Assembly: GCF_014873955.1 (NCBI RefSeq)
Contig: NZ_JADBED010000001.1
Location: 1,302,001 to 1,366,000, forward strand
Length of the DNA: 64,000 nucleotides
Origin: Nesterenkonia lutea
GTDB taxonomy: Bacteria > Actinomycetota > Actinomycetes > Actinomycetales > Micrococcaceae
Reading direction: 5' to 3'
In this document: in pieces, positions 1 through 9,623 of the stretch
Layout: every line of letters starts with the position of its first letter
Numbering within the stretch: position 1 is the first letter of the stretch
Position numbers and translations under genes: made by a program
The notes under the pieces: generated by a model
Told to the model about the DNA's origin: nothing
The model's input: only the letters and a program-made list of their open reading frames with translations
Database searches by the model: none

Positions 1-331
1 GACGCGTGAGAGGGGCGTTGCGGGCGAGGCCTTCAAGGTCCGCGGCCGGAACCGGGTCGGCGGACATGACCTTCTCCCACTTCGGCCATTCGGTGTTGCC
101 GACCTCGATGGTCAGCGGCCCACCGATGGTGACGCCGTGGCGGACGCCGGCGAGCAGCGCGACCTGATCCTGTTCGAACTTCATCCGGGCCCCGCGACCG
201 TAGCCGAGGCGACGGCGGGCCAACTTCTCCTGCACAGCTGCCGTGCTCAGAGACACTCCGGCGGGAAGCCCTTCGAGGATCCCGACGAGGGATTTGCCGT
301 GAGATTCTCCAGAGGTGAGCCAGCGCAACAT
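1..331 (-). CDS. aroC: chorismate synthase, N-terminal part (cut by window edge)
   Basis: Chorismate synthase converts 5-enolpyruvylshikimate-3-phosphate to chorismate, the last shikimate-pathway step, using reduced FMN. The visible N-terminal ~110 residues match the family closely: [20 protein letters not shown] at the start, then [30 protein letters not shown] and [16 protein letters not shown]. The C-terminal two thirds lie outside the window. I chose the ATG at 329-331 because family members begin MLRWLT; two in-frame ATGs lie upstream at 340 and 343, and the one at 343 overlaps the aroE stop as ATGA, so translation may be coupled. The pairing with aroE supports a shikimate operon. Confidence 0.93.
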   Translation of the reverse strand, partial: MLRWLTSGESHGKSLVGILEGLPAGVSLSTAAVQEKLARRRLGYGRGARMKFEQDQVALLAGVRHGVTIGGPLTIEVGNTEWPKWEKVMSADPVPAADLEGLARNAPLTR

Positions 332-339
332 GGAGTCCA

Positions 340-1230
340 TCATAAACCGATGGAGCGCCTCATCTTCGCCACGAGCTGGGCATGGGACTCTGCGGAGAGC
401 CCGGCAGCAGGGCGCTCGGTGGCTGATGTGAAGAGTTCCACCTGCTTCACGGCCTGGTGCAGAAGCATCACCAGACCGCTCACCACTCGGCCGCCGGCGG
501 CCTCCCAGGAGGCGGCCAGCGCGGAGGGCCACGGGTCGTAGGCCACATCCAGAAGCGGCACCGGGCGGGTCAGCGGGGACAGCGCTGCGGCGATCTCATC
601 GGCCGCACGGGGCGGCAGTGTGCTGACCACTGCGTCGAGCAGACCGCCCTGCGCTCGAAGGTCGGTGTGCAGCGCCGCCATCGGCAGAATGCGCAGTCTC
701 AGATCCAGGGCGCGGGCCACAGCCTGCAGCTCGGCGCCGCGCTGCGCCGAGCGGGCGTAGCAGCGGATCTCCGTGCCGCCCAGCTCTGCGGCGGCCGCCA
801 GTGCAGCAGCGGCGGTGGCTCCGGCTCCGATGATGCCGAAGGTGAGCTCCTCGCGGGAGGAGCCGCGGTGCAGCCCGGCCTCCCCCAGCGCGTGGACGAT
901 CCCGTCCACATCGGTGTTCTCGCCGTGGAGCACCGGCTCGGATCCCTCGGCTCGGCGGTGGACCACGGTGTTGAGCACGCCCAGCGCCTGGACCCGGGCG
1001 GAGGGCCGAGCGACGACTGCGACCAAGGCGCTCTTCAGCGGCATGGTGACCGACCAGCCCAGCCATCCGGTGTCGGAGCCCGCTCCGCCGAGGAATTCCC
1101 CGAGGCCCTCCAGCGGCACGTCGATGCGGCGGTAGTCGATGTCCAGCCCGAGATGCTCGTAGGCCGCCGCGTGGAGCAGGGGGGATTGGGAGTGTGAGAT
1201 CGGATGGCCCAGCACCGCGGCCCGACGCAT
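340..1230 (-). CDS. aroE: shikimate dehydrogenase
   Basis: NADP-dependent reduction of 3-dehydroshikimate to shikimate. The 296-residue protein has the shikimate-binding HPISHSQSP motif near the N-terminus, the catalytic-lysine region SVTMPLKSA (about residue 65), LNTVV, the ENTDVDG motif and a dinucleotide-binding loop [13 protein letters not shown] (the usual form is GAGGAA). The start is ATG at 1230, overlapping the mltG stop (TGATG); a GTG three bases upstream is also possible. It lies between mltG and aroC on the same strand with overlapping codons at both ends, so the three are probably one transcript. Length is normal for the family. Confidence 0.92.
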   Translation of the reverse strand: MRRAAVLGHPISHSQSPLLHAAAYEHLGLDIDYRRIDVPLEGLGEFLGGAGSDTGWLGWSVTMPLKSALVAVVARPSARVQALGVLNTVVHRRAEGSEPVLHGENTDVDGIVHALGEAGLHRGSSREELTFGIIGAGATAAAALAAAAELGGTEIRCYARSAQRGAELQAVARALDLRLRILPMAALHTDLRAQGGLLDAVVSTLPPRAADEIAAALSPLTRPVPLLDVAYDPWPSALAASWEAAGGRVVSGLVMLLHQAVKQVELFTSATERPAAGLSAESHAQLVAKMRRSIGL

Positions 1231-3041
1231 CACTGTCCCTGGTTCTCCTGGTTGCCCTGATCGTCCTGGGCCGGTTCGCCCTCGCAGATCTCCGGGTTGT
1301 CCTCGCAGTACTGGTTGAACTCCTCGACGTATTCCTGGTGCTGCTCGTAGGTCTCGGCGAACTTCGTCTCACCGGTCTCGAGGTTGGTCGTGATCCAGTA
1401 GTAGTTGTCGCTCGGCTCAGGATTGCCGGCAGCCTCGATGGTCTCCTCGCTGGGAGCGGCGATCGGGCCTGGTGGGAGACCCTCGTTCTGGTACGTGTTG
1501 TACTCGTTCGACGCGTCCTCGCGCTCCTCAGAGGTGAACTGGACACTCTGCGTGCCGAGTCCGTAGATCACCGAGGCGTCGATCTGCAGGAGTCCGCCCG
1601 TCTCCTCATTGCTCGGGTCGAGCCGGTTCTCGATGATTCCGGCGATCATCTCGTAGTCCCCGGGAAGACCTTCGGCGGTCAGCAGCGAAGCGATGATGAT
1701 GGTCTCCCACTGCTCCTCCTCCTCGGTGACACCGGCCTCTTCGAGACGCTCGAAGGTCTCGTCCACCATGTTCTGCAGGACGTCCTCCGGCTCGGCGCCA
1801 ACCTCCGGGCTGTACAGTCCAGCGGCCAGATAGCCCTCGAGGGTCTCCGCCTCCTCCGGCAGTCCGAACGCCTGCGGGTCTCCCGCCGCCTGACGGATGT
1901 CGCTCTCCGGGATGCCGGTTCCCGTGGCGATCGCCGAGAGGGCGGCGTCGATGCGCATGCCGGCGCGCAGGTCGATGAAATCGACCGCCTCCTCCTCGTT
2001 GAAGAGGATCGCCACGGCATCGGCGGCGGGCATCTGCTCGCGCATCGGGAAGTCGCCCTCGAAGACCTCTCGAGTTCCCTCCAGCTCCTCGTAGGCGTCA
2101 TCGAAGGCGTCGGCGCTGGCGATGATGCCCTGCTCCAGGAGACGGCCGCGCACAGCGATGGGACCATCACCGGGCTCCACGGTGAACTCGACCGTCTCTC
2201 CGGCCTGAGTCTCAAAGTCCTCCGGCCCGTCCCCGCCGAGCAGCGACTGCAGGACCACGACGAATCCGATCAGCAGCACGGCGAAGAGGCCGAAGGCCAC
2301 GCTGAGGGTCAGGTTGCGACGGCGCCGTTTGCTGCGTCGTCGCTGCAGGACCGCCTGCGTGGTGCCACCGTCCACGGCGGAGACCGTCTGGTAGCCGCGT
2401 CCGTGGCTGGAGGAGGAGATGAGCAGCGGCGTGCCGTCGTCGTCGTGATCGATGCGGGTGCCCTCATAGTCATGATCTGAGTGAGCGAGGTAGTCATGGT
2501 CCGCATCCGCGAGGTAGCCATGGTCCCCCTCAGCGAAGTGCTCGTGGGGATGCTGGTCCCGGGCGTGCGGTTCGTGGACATCGTCCTCGAGCGGATAGTT
2601 CGTCGATTCCTCGACCGCCTGCGCGGACTCCGAATCCACGGCATCCGGGGACACGACCTGATCGAAGGGCGTCACCACCCGGTCGAAGGGAGTCGCCGCC
2701 GAGGGTGCGTGCCGCTCGGCGGGCGCAGCCGGCTCCTCGGGCTCAGCGGCTCGGCTGTGCAGGTCACCCTGGGGCCGGTCCTCGCGCTCGAGCTTGCCCT
2801 GGGTGACCTCCTCCTGATTGAAGATCACCGACTCCTGAACCGGAGCAATGGCTGGCAGCGGCGCCCGGGGGACGGAGCGAGGTGAGGACTGGGCTCGGGC
2901 GTTGCGCAGGGTCTGATCCAGTGCACGCTGCTGGGCAGCGCTCTGGCGCTCGCGCTGCAGGGCAAGCTCTCGCTCCCGCGCCTCGCGAATCTCGCGACGG
3001 CTGCGCGGAGAGCCCGCCTCATGCGGCTGTTCATCGCTCAC
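1230..3041 (-). CDS. mltG: endolytic murein transglycosylase MltG (YceG-like)
   Basis: Membrane-bound lytic transglycosylase that cuts nascent peptidoglycan strands. The layout is a long charged cytoplasmic N-terminus (about residues 1-240), a basic cluster and one transmembrane helix (LTLSVAFGLFAVLLIGFVVV, about 247-266), then the extracytoplasmic YceG domain with the motif TIIIASLLTAEG (the putative catalytic Glu sits near residue 453), IENRLDP and LQIDASVIYGLG, then EDNPEICEGEP and a Gln/Asn-rich tail. Start is GTG at 3041 behind GAGGA. Oddity: the N-terminal region holds a His/Asp-rich 8-residue repeat (see 2470-2541), and the gene is longer than typical family members (about 350-450 residues) because of this extension. 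In many actinobacteria mltG precedes aroE, as here. Confidence 0.92.
   Translation of the reverse strand: MSDEQPHEAGSPRSRREIREARERELALQRERQSAAQQRALDQTLRNARAQSSPRSVPRAPLPAIAPVQESVIFNQEEVTQGKLEREDRPQGDLHSRAAEPEEPAAPAERHAPSAATPFDRVVTPFDQVVSPDAVDSESAQAVEESTNYPLEDDVHEPHARDQHPHEHFAEGDHGYLADADHDYLAHSDHDYEGTRIDHDDDGTPLLISSSSHGRGYQTVSAVDGGTTQAVLQRRRSKRRRRNLTLSVAFGLFAVLLIGFVVVLQSLLGGDGPEDFETQAGETVEFTVEPGDGPIAVRGRLLEQGIIASADAFDDAYEELEGTREVFEGDFPMREQMPAADAVAILFNEEEAVDFIDLRAGMRIDAALSAIATGTGIPESDIRQAAGDPQAFGLPEEAETLEGYLAAGLYSPEVGAEPEDVLQNMVDETFERLEEAGVTEEEEQWETIIIASLLTAEGLPGDYEMIAGIIENRLDPSNEETGGLLQIDASVIYGLGTQSVQFTSEEREDASNEYNTYQNEGLPPGPIAAPSEETIEAAGNPEPSDNYYWITTNLETGETKFAETYEQHQEYVEEFNQYCEDNPEICEGEPAQDDQGNQENQGQ
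2470..2541 (-). repeat. 24-bp x 3 in-frame repeat in mltG
   Basis: Three 24-bp units (2470-2493, 2494-2517, 2518-2541) encode successive octapeptides of the form GYLADADH / DYLAHSDH in the cytoplasmic N-terminus of MltG. The units are imperfect but clearly periodic. Confidence 0.8.
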
Positions 3042-3130
3042 GCGGGGTCCTCACTGGATGTCGACGGCACAACTTCCGGCAGCCCCGGGATGGCAGGGAT
3101 GCTGAATCTCTGACGAGTGTAATCTATTCG

Positions 3131-4531
3131 TTACTTCAACATGTCGCGCCAGCTTCTGCGGGCGTCCAGCGCCTCCTGCGCCTTCTCGATGGAGCGGGTG
3201 TCGCCGCTGGCCTGGGCGGCGTCCAGATCACGCTCCAGTCCGGCGATGGTCTCGTCCAGCTGGCTGAGCATCGAGTTCTGCCGCGCGATGGTCTCCGGGT
3301 CGGTCTTGCGCCAGTGGGCCGCCTCGGCATCCCGGAAGGCGTCCTGGACCCGCTTGAGCCGGCCCTCGGTGGACTTCATGTCCTGGCGGGGCACCCGACC
3401 GGCAGCATCCCAGCGCGCCAGCAGCGCCTGGTAGTCATCACGGGAGGCTTCGGGGTTCTCGAAGGGCAGCAGGGCCTCGAGCTGCTCCAGCAGCTGCAGC
3501 TTCACGGTGAGGTTCTCGGCATACTCGGCATCGGTCTCGGCGTTGACTTTGTCACGAGCTCCGAAGAACACGTCCTGGGCCGCGCGAAAGCGGGTCCACT
3601 GGGCGTCGTCGGTCTTGCGAGCTCCTCGGCCCAGCGCCTTCCACTCGTCCATGAGCCGGTGATAGGCCTTGGTGGTGGAGCCGTAGTCGTCTGACTCCTG
3701 CAGCTGCTCGGCCTCGGCGATCAGGCGCTCCTTGGCGGCCTTGATCTCACCGTGCTCCTTGTCCCGCGTGGCGAAGAACGCTCGCCGGTTCTTCTCGAAG
3801 AGGTTCCTCGCACTGCGGAACCGCTTCCAGTACGGGTCCTCCTGAGCCTTGGTCAGCCGGGGCGGCTTCTTCTGCTCGCCCTTCCAGGCCTCGAAGAGCT
3901 CGTTCATCCTGGCCTGGGCACTCTTCCAGTGCTGGGTGCTGGGATCGGAACCCGCAAGCACCTCGGCCTCAGCGACGATCCGCTCGCGGATGGCCAGATG
4001 CTCGACGAGGACCTCCTCGGCCTGCGCCTGCTCCACGGCGCCCCGAGCGTCGATCTCGGTCGAGAGCTGCTCCAGCAGCGCCTTCAGTGCGGCGACATCA
4101 CCGACCCAAACTCCCTCGGCGAGCTCCTTGCCGATGTGCTGGGCGGACTCCTTCAGGGCCTTGGCGGAATCCGCTCCTGCGGCGACGCGGGCCCGCAGCA
4201 GCAGCGCACGGTTGAACAGCTCATCAAACTTGCGGGTGAAGTACTGCAGCGCCTCATCGGCGCTGGCACCGGAGAACTGCCCCACATAGGTCTCGGCGGC
4301 ATCACTCTGCTGGGCGTCAGCCTGCGCGCTCTCCTGGGCGTCAGCCGGCGCGCTCTCCTGGGCGTCGGCCTCCGCACTCGGCTGGGTGTCAGCCTGCGCG
4401 CTGGGCTGGGCGTCACCCTCCCCGGCATTCTGGCTCAGCGCGAAGACATGTCCTTCCTCGTCCACCCGGGCGAAACGGTGGGCATCGGCGAGCGAGGTCT
4501 CGTGGTGATCGGGCTTGACTGCAGGACTCAT
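3131..4531 (-). CDS. DUF349 domain-containing protein
   Basis: A 466-residue protein built mainly of repeated alpha-helical DUF349 units (each with a W at a similar place, e.g. AWKGEQKKPPRL, DEWKALGRGARK, LARWDAAGRVPRQ), followed by a C-terminal coiled coil ending SWRDMLK. The family is widespread in actinobacteria and its biochemical role is not established. The start is ATG at 4531; a -10-like TACGCT lies 7 bp upstream, so the mRNA is probably leaderless. The open frame continues upstream into the hisS region but without family similarity. Residues ~38-75 form an Ala/Gln/Asp/Ser octapeptide repeat (4310-4405). It is divergent from hisS. Confidence 0.88.
   Translation of the reverse strand: MSPAVKPDHHETSLADAHRFARVDEEGHVFALSQNAGEGDAQPSAQADTQPSAEADAQESAPADAQESAQADAQQSDAAETYVGQFSGASADEALQYFTRKFDELFNRALLLRARVAAGADSAKALKESAQHIGKELAEGVWVGDVAALKALLEQLSTEIDARGAVEQAQAEEVLVEHLAIRERIVAEAEVLAGSDPSTQHWKSAQARMNELFEAWKGEQKKPPRLTKAQEDPYWKRFRSARNLFEKNRRAFFATRDKEHGEIKAAKERLIAEAEQLQESDDYGSTTKAYHRLMDEWKALGRGARKTDDAQWTRFRAAQDVFFGARDKVNAETDAEYAENLTVKLQLLEQLEALLPFENPEASRDDYQALLARWDAAGRVPRQDMKSTEGRLKRVQDAFRDAEAAHWRKTDPETIARQNSMLSQLDETIAGLERDLDAAQASGDTRSIEKAQEALDARRSWRDMLK
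4310..4405 (-). repeat. 24-bp x 4 in-frame repeat in the DUF349 gene
   Basis: Four units of 24 bp (4310-4333, 4334-4357, 4358-4381, 4382-4405) with a degenerate fifth. They encode octapeptides such as ESAQADAQ and PSAEADAQ in the N-terminal linker. Confidence 0.8.
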
Positions 4532-4538
4532 GCCCACC

Positions 4539-4544
4539 AGCGTA
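4539..4544 (-). promoter_or_regulatory. -10-like element of the DUF349 gene
   Basis: TACGCT on the minus strand, separated by 7 bp from the ATG at 4531. This fits a leaderless transcript. No convincing -35 was seen. Confidence 0.45.
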
Positions 4545-4612
4545 CCGGAGCCGTTATGATGAACGGGCCCGATTCCAGGCTCCCCCGACGACCAAGGACT
4601 GCGCGCACACTC

Positions 4613-5953
4613 ATGGCAAGAACCACCTCTCTCTCCGGCTTCACCGAATGGCTCCCCGAGGAGCGCCTGGTGGAGCTGCATGTGCTGGACACGCTCCGGG
4701 AGGTCTTCGAGCGCCATGGTTTCGCCTCGATCGAGTCCCGGGCCGTGGAGACCATCGACACGCTGCTGCAGAAGGGCGAGATCGACAAGGAGATCTACGC
4801 GGTCTCCCGACTCCAGGAGAACGAGGGCTCAGACGCGCGGCTGGCGCTGCATTTCGACCTCACCGTGCCCTTCGCCCGCTACGTGGTGGAGAACGCCGGA
4901 CATCTGGACTTCCCGTTCCGGCGCTACCAGATCCAGAAGGTCTGGCGGGGCGAGCGTCCTCAGGACGGACGCTTCCGCGAGTTCACCCAGGCCGACATCG
5001 ATCTGGTGGGCGACGGCGCGCTGCCCTTCCGCAGCGATGTGGAGATCGCGCTGGTGATGGCCCAGGCGCTGGAGGCGCTGCCCATCGGGGATTTCATGCT
5101 GCGCGTGAACAACCGCAAACTCTCCGAGGGCTTCTACCGCTCCATCGGACTTGAGGACACCACCGCGGTGCTGCGCGCCATCGACAAGCTGGAGAAGATC
5201 GGCGCGGAGAAGGTCAGCGAGGAGCTGACCTCCAGCGGAGCCGCCACAGAGGGGCAGGCGCGTCAGGCGCTCGCGCTGGCGCAGATCAGAGCCACTGACA
5301 CCTCCTTCGTCGGGCAGGTCCGCGGGCTGCTCGGCGACACCGAAGCCGATGAGCTTCTCGAAGCAGGGCTCGCGGAGCTTGAAGAGGTCGTCGCCGAGCT
5401 GAACACGCGCGTCCCCGGCCGGGTCACCGCAGACCTCTCGATAGCCCGCGGGCTCGACTACTACACGGGCACGGTCTACGAGACGGTGCTGCTGGGCCAC
5501 GAATCGCTCGGCTCGGTGTGCTCAGGAGGCCGCTATGAGTCGCTGGCCTCCAAGGGCAAGCGGACCTTCCCGGGCGTCGGGCTCTCCATCGGCGTGACTC
5601 GGCTGATCTCCCGCATCCTCGCCGAGGGCGGTCTCTCGGCCACACGCAAGGTGCCCTCTGCGGTCTATGTCGCGCTGCGCTCCGAGGATGACTGGGGCGC
5701 CGCCCAGGACGTGGCCGACACGCTGCGCCGACGCGGGTACAACGTGGAGGTCGCGCTGAAGGCCGAGAAGTTCGGCAAGCAGATCCGCCACGCGGATCGC
5801 CGCGGCATCCCCTATGTCTGGTTCACCGAGGACGACGGCGCCCATGAGGTCAAGGACATCCGATCCGGAGAGCAGAGCTCCGCGGATCCGGCCACCTGGA
5901 CTCCCGGCGCCGAGGACGTGCTTCCGCGGATAGTAGAATCGGCCACCGACTGA
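4613..5953 (+). CDS. hisS: histidyl-tRNA synthetase
   Basis: Class II aminoacyl-tRNA synthetase charging tRNA-His. The 446-residue protein shows motif 2 ([20 protein letters not shown]), [10 protein letters not shown], the histidine A motif [10 protein letters not shown], and motif 3 around [14 protein letters not shown], followed by the C-terminal anticodon-binding domain ([20 protein letters not shown]). The N-terminus [18 protein letters not shown], with the SGF..W pattern, sets the start at 4613, although the open frame runs upstream without family similarity. aspS follows 52 bp downstream, and a short perfect hairpin sits in that gap. The hisS-aspS pairing is common in bacteria. Confidence 0.95.
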   Translation: MARTTSLSGFTEWLPEERLVELHVLDTLREVFERHGFASIESRAVETIDTLLQKGEIDKEIYAVSRLQENEGSDARLALHFDLTVPFARYVVENAGHLDFPFRRYQIQKVWRGERPQDGRFREFTQADIDLVGDGALPFRSDVEIALVMAQALEALPIGDFMLRVNNRKLSEGFYRSIGLEDTTAVLRAIDKLEKIGAEKVSEELTSSGAATEGQARQALALAQIRATDTSFVGQVRGLLGDTEADELLEAGLAELEEVVAELNTRVPGRVTADLSIARGLDYYTGTVYETVLLGHESLGSVCSGGRYESLASKGKRTFPGVGLSIGVTRLISRILAEGGLSATRKVPSAVYVALRSEDDWGAAQDVADTLRRRGYNVEVALKAEKFGKQIRHADRRGIPYVWFTEDDGAHEVKDIRSGEQSSADPATWTPGAEDVLPRIVESATD

Positions 5954-5957
5954 CTCC

Positions 5958-5976
5958 GCTGGACCGCAGGTCCAGC
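5958..5976 (+). terminator. short hairpin between hisS and aspS
   Basis: Perfect 8-bp stem GCTGGACC / GGTCCAGC with a 3-nt GCA loop, 4 bp after the hisS stop. There is no T-tract, so it may be an attenuating or RNA-stabilising hairpin rather than a full terminator. Confidence 0.4.
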
Positions 5977-6005
5977 CCAACAGCAGAACCCTCAGGAAGG
6001 ACACC

Positions 6006-7832
6006 GTGCTCCGCACACACACCTCCGGCTCCCTCGACGCCGCGCACATAGGTCAGACCGTCACCCTCACCGGATGGGTGGCGCGACGCCGAGACCACGG
6101 TGGGGTGGCCTTCCTGGATCTGCGCGACGCCTCCGGCGTGGCTCAGGTCGTGGTGCGCGATGAGGCCGACTTCGACCCGCTGCGCAATGAATTCGTGCTG
6201 CAGGTGACCGGCTCCGTCGAGCGCCGCCCCGCCGGCAACGAGAACCCGAACCTGCCCTCGGGCGAGGTCGAGGTCATCGCCGACACCGTCACGGTGCTCA
6301 ACACCGCGGCACCGCTGCCCTTCCAGATCGACGAGCATGTGGAGATCGGCGAGGAGGCTCGCCTGCGCCACCGCTACCTGGACATGCGTCGAGCAGGCCC
6401 CCAGCGTGCGCTGCGGCTGCGCTCCGAGGCGAACCGGGTGGCCCGCGACCTGCTGCATCAGGAGGCGTACACGGAGATCGAGACGCCCACGCTGACCCGC
6501 TCCACCCCCGAGGGCGCTCGGGACTTCCTCGTCCCGGCACGACTTGCACCGGGCGCCTGGTACGCGCTGCCCCAGTCCCCGCAGCTGTTCAAGCAGCTGC
6601 TGCAGGTCGGCGGGTTCGAGAAGTACTACCAGATCGCCCGCTGCTACCGCGACGAGGACTTCCGCGCAGACCGCCAGCCCGAGTTCACCCAGCTCGACAT
6701 CGAGGCCAGCTTCGTGGAGCAGGAGGACATCCTCGCGCTGGCTGAGGAGCTGGTCCGTCGCCTCTGGAAGCTCATCGAGGTGGAGCTGCCCGCGCAGATC
6801 CCGCACATCACCTACCACGAGGCCATGTCCCGCTACGGCTCGGACAAGCCTGACCTGCGCTTCGGCCTGGAGCTGACCGAGCTCACCGAGTACTTCCAGG
6901 ACACGCCGTTCCGGGTGTTCAAGGCCCCCTACGTCGGAGCGGTGGTCATGCCCGGTGGGGCATCCCAGCCGCGCCGCACGCTTGATGCCTGGCAGGAATG
7001 GGCCAAGCAGCGAGGGGCCAAGGGACTCGCCTATGTGCTCATCGGTGAGGACGGAGAGCTCGGCGGACCCGTGGCCAAGAACCTCTCCGATGCGGAGAAG
7101 GCGGGACTGGCTGCGGCCACCGGCGCCTCCCCCGGGGACTGCGTCTTCTTCGCCGCCGGCGAGGTCTCGCCCTCCCGCGGACTCCTCGGCGCCGCTCGCA
7201 ACGAGATCGCCTCCCGCGTGGGCCTGATCGATGAGAACGCCTGGTCCTTCGTCTGGGTGGTCGACGCTCCGATGTTCGAGCCGACCGCACAGGCCCAGGC
7301 GGCCGGCGATGTCGCCGTGGGCTCAGGAGCCTGGACCGCCGTGCACCACGCGTTCACGGCGCCCAAGCCTGAGTTCGCCGAGAGCTTCGATCAGGACCCC
7401 GCCTCTGCCCTGGCCAACGCCTACGACCTGGTGTGCAACGGCAACGAGATCGCCGGCGGCTCGCTGCGCGTCTACCGGCGCGACGTGCAGGAGCGCATCT
7501 TCAAGGTCATGGGCATCCCCGAGGACGAGGCCCAGGAGAAGTTCGGCTTCCTTCTCGACGCCTTCAAGTTCGGCGCGCCGCCGCACGGAGGCATCGCCTT
7601 CGGCTGGGACCGGGTGGTCTCGCTGCTCGCCGGTGAAGACTCCATCCGCGAGGTCATCGCCTTCCCCAAGTCCGGCGGCGGTTTCGATCCGCTGACGGCC
7701 GCACCGGCGCCGATCACGGCCCAGCAGCGCAAGGAGGCCGGTGTGGACGCCAAGCCCGAGTCCACATCGGACTCAGCGTCACAGTCCACATCGGACTCAG
7801 CGTCACAGTCCACATCGGACTCAGCGTCATAG
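6006..7832 (+). CDS. aspS: aspartyl-tRNA synthetase
   Basis: Class II synthetase charging tRNA-Asp (in many actinobacteria also tRNA-Asn). The 608-residue protein has the N-terminal OB-fold ([20 protein letters not shown]), motif 2 ([20 protein letters not shown], then [14 protein letters not shown]), the bacterial GAD insertion domain, and motif 3 ([17 protein letters not shown]). Start GTG at 6006 follows an AGGAAGG ribosome site. Oddity: after the family end (about residue 584) there is a Ser/Asp tail of octapeptide repeats, and the TAG stop lies inside the third 24-bp repeat unit, where the other units have CAG. The frame stays open for 29 more codons to a TGA at 7920-7922, so the present stop looks like a nonsense change in a formerly longer tail. 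Confidence 0.95.
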   Translation: MLRTHTSGSLDAAHIGQTVTLTGWVARRRDHGGVAFLDLRDASGVAQVVVRDEADFDPLRNEFVLQVTGSVERRPAGNENPNLPSGEVEVIADTVTVLNTAAPLPFQIDEHVEIGEEARLRHRYLDMRRAGPQRALRLRSEANRVARDLLHQEAYTEIETPTLTRSTPEGARDFLVPARLAPGAWYALPQSPQLFKQLLQVGGFEKYYQIARCYRDEDFRADRQPEFTQLDIEASFVEQEDILALAEELVRRLWKLIEVELPAQIPHITYHEAMSRYGSDKPDLRFGLELTELTEYFQDTPFRVFKAPYVGAVVMPGGASQPRRTLDAWQEWAKQRGAKGLAYVLIGEDGELGGPVAKNLSDAEKAGLAAATGASPGDCVFFAAGEVSPSRGLLGAARNEIASRVGLIDENAWSFVWVVDAPMFEPTAQAQAAGDVAVGSGAWTAVHHAFTAPKPEFAESFDQDPASALANAYDLVCNGNEIAGGSLRVYRRDVQERIFKVMGIPEDEAQEKFGFLLDAFKFGAPPHGGIAFGWDRVVSLLAGEDSIREVIAFPKSGGGFDPLTAAPAPITAQQRKEAGVDAKPESTSDSASQSTSDSASQSTSDSAS

Positions 7833-7856
7833 TCCAGATCGGACTCAGCGTCACAG
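7761..7856 (+). repeat. 24-bp x 4 tandem repeat across the aspS stop codon
   Basis: Units 7761-7784, 7785-7808, 7809-7832 and 7833-7856. Units 1 and 2 are identical; unit 3 differs only by C to T, turning CAG into the TAG stop; unit 4 has one C to G change. Each coding unit specifies STSDSASQ. Confidence 0.92.
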
Positions 7857-7988
7857 TCCACGCCGGTCTCCACAGCTGAGGCCGGTGCCCAGCCTCCGAG
7901 CGGCACCAGGACGAAGGCCTGAGCCCCACCGGGTAATCTGAGACTGATTCCTTCGAATCTGTCTACGAACCCACATCCAGGAGGCACA

Positions 7989-9491
7989 GTGGCCGATCCC
8001 ATCACGGGGGACCTCTTCGCCTCCGACGACTTCGGCGACGACGAAGCGCCCGCCGCCCCAGCACCGTCCGAGACGGGCGCGCGCCGTCGTCACACACCGC
8101 TGGCGGTGCGGATGCGTCCGCGGACCCTGGAAGAGGTCCTGGGACAGCAGCACCTGCTCGAGCATGGTTCTCCACTGCGGGTCCTGGCGGAAGGTTCGCG
8201 CGGCCCGGCGGGTGCCTCTTCGGTGATCCTCTACGGGCCTCCCGGCACCGGCAAGACCACCTTGGCGCATGTGCTCGCCCGCGGGGCCTCGCGGAAGTTC
8301 GTGGAGCTCTCCGCGATCCGTGCCGGGGTCAAGGATGTGCGTCAGGTGATGGATCGGGCGCTGGAGGACCGCGATCTGCGCGGCCAGACCACGGTGCTGT
8401 TCCTCGACGAGATCCACCGATTCAACAAGGCCCAGCAGGACGCCCTGCTTCCCGGAGTGGAGAACGGCTGGGTCATCCTGGTCGCCGCCACCACCGAGAA
8501 CCCCTCCTTCTCGATCATCGCCCCGCTGCTCTCGCGCTCCCTGATGCTCACGCTGAGATCGCTGACCGAAGATGACCTCTCCGGTCTGATCACTCGAGCG
8601 CTCGAGGACGCACGCGGCCTGGATTCCGCCTTCGAGCTCGAAGATGCCGCACGCGATCACATACTGCGGATGGCCGGCGGCGACGCTCGCCGGGTGCTCA
8701 CCACCCTGGAGGCCGCGGCCGCCGTGGCCGCAGGCAAGGCTGCCGACCAGGCCGCCGGCACGGCCGACGATGCCGCCGGCACGTCCGACGAGGCCGGGCA
8801 GACCGGAGAGACCGAGCAGACCAGTGCCGCGGTCCCGCCCTCTCAGGGTGCTGCGGTGACGATCACGGCCAAGGACGCCGAACAGGCCATGGACTTCGCC
8901 GTGCAGCGCTATGACCGTGATGGTGACCAGCACTACGACATCGTCTCCGCGTTCATCAAATCTCTGCGCGGATCAGACCCCGACGCCGCCCTGCACTACC
9001 TGGCCCGGATGGTCGTCGCCGGAGAGGATCCCCGCTTCATCGCTCGTCGGCTCGTGATCGCCGCCGGCGAGGAGGTGGGCATGGCCGATCCCACCGCCCT
9101 GCAGACGGCGATGGCCGCCGCTGACGCGGTCGCGCTGATCGGCATGCCCGAGGCGAGGATCCTGCTCGCCCAGGCCACGGTGCACATCGCCACGGCCCCG
9201 AAGTCCAACGCGTCCTATAAGGCCCTCGACGCCGCCATCGCCGATGTGCGCGCCGGTCGATCAGGGCTGGTGCCGCCGGCTCTGCGCGATGCCCACTACT
9301 CGGGCGCTCACCGCATGGGACACGGCAAGGGCTATGTCTACGCTCATGACGAGCCGCACCATGTGGCAGCACAGCAGTACCCGCCGGATGAGCTGGTCGG
9401 AGTGGACTACTACAGGCCCACGGGCAACGGAGCCGAGCGCAGCGTGGCCGAGCGGCTGGAGAAGCTGCGTTCGATCATCCGCCGCACCTGA
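7989..9491 (+). CDS. rarA: replication-associated recombination protein RarA (MgsA) AAA+ ATPase
   Basis: AAA+ ATPase related to clamp loaders and RuvB, acting at stalled replication forks. The 500-residue protein has an N-terminal [15 protein letters not shown], Walker [10 protein letters not shown] (about residue 83), Walker [10 protein letters not shown], sensor region [10 protein letters not shown], and the C-terminal tetramerisation domain with [20 protein letters not shown] and [13 protein letters not shown]. Start GTG at 7989 follows AGGAGG. Oddity: an Ala/Asp/Gly/Thr low-complexity insert of about 45 residues (8742-8825 and flanks), built of 21-bp repeats, separates the two parts. It is plus strand after aspS, with its own Shine-Dalgarno sequence and a possible TAATCT -10 upstream. 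Confidence 0.93.
   Translation: MADPITGDLFASDDFGDDEAPAAPAPSETGARRRHTPLAVRMRPRTLEEVLGQQHLLEHGSPLRVLAEGSRGPAGASSVILYGPPGTGKTTLAHVLARGASRKFVELSAIRAGVKDVRQVMDRALEDRDLRGQTTVLFLDEIHRFNKAQQDALLPGVENGWVILVAATTENPSFSIIAPLLSRSLMLTLRSLTEDDLSGLITRALEDARGLDSAFELEDAARDHILRMAGGDARRVLTTLEAAAAVAAGKAADQAAGTADDAAGTSDEAGQTGETEQTSAAVPPSQGAAVTITAKDAEQAMDFAVQRYDRDGDQHYDIVSAFIKSLRGSDPDAALHYLARMVVAGEDPRFIARRLVIAAGEEVGMADPTALQTAMAAADAVALIGMPEARILLAQATVHIATAPKSNASYKALDAAIADVRAGRSGLVPPALRDAHYSGAHRMGHGKGYVYAHDEPHHVAAQQYPPDELVGVDYYRPTGNGAERSVAERLEKLRSIIRRT
8742..8825 (+). repeat. 21-bp x 3-4 in-frame repeat in rarA
   Basis: Units of 21 bp starting at 8742, 8763, 8784 and (degenerate) 8805 encode heptapeptides [28 protein letters not shown] in the linker between the ATPase and C-terminal domains. 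Confidence 0.7.
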
Positions 9492-9570
9492 TCAGCGGCC
9501 CCACCCACAGGCAGCACAGGCAGCCCACGCGGCACGGACAGCACAGGCAGCCTAGAGGGCCGGGCACACA

Positions 9571-9608
9571 CGAAGCGGCCGCCTCCCTGTGGGAGGACGG
9601 CCGCTTCG
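9571..9608. terminator. bidirectional terminator between rarA and qcrB
   Basis: Inverted repeat CGAAGCGGCCG...CGGCCGCTTCG with an inner TCCC/GGGA stem, placed between two convergent genes 80 bp after rarA and 16 bp beyond the qcrB stop. It is a strong GC stem without long T-tracts, as is usual in this group. Confidence 0.75.
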
Positions 9609-9623
9609 AGGGTCATGCCGGGA

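Noticed and set aside
3752..4612. N-terminal extension of hisS over the DUF349 gene
   Set aside because: It is the shadow of the minus-strand DUF349 gene; HisRS similarity starts at 4613.
7761..7856. CRISPR-like repeats
   Set aside because: Units are directly adjacent with no spacers and lie in frame; these are coding minisatellites. The same holds for the other repeats listed.
9492..9570. GCACAGGCAGC repeats after rarA as a small RNA or attachment site
   Set aside because: Short degenerate repeats of CAGGCAGC type in a terminator region, with no tRNA or integrase nearby.
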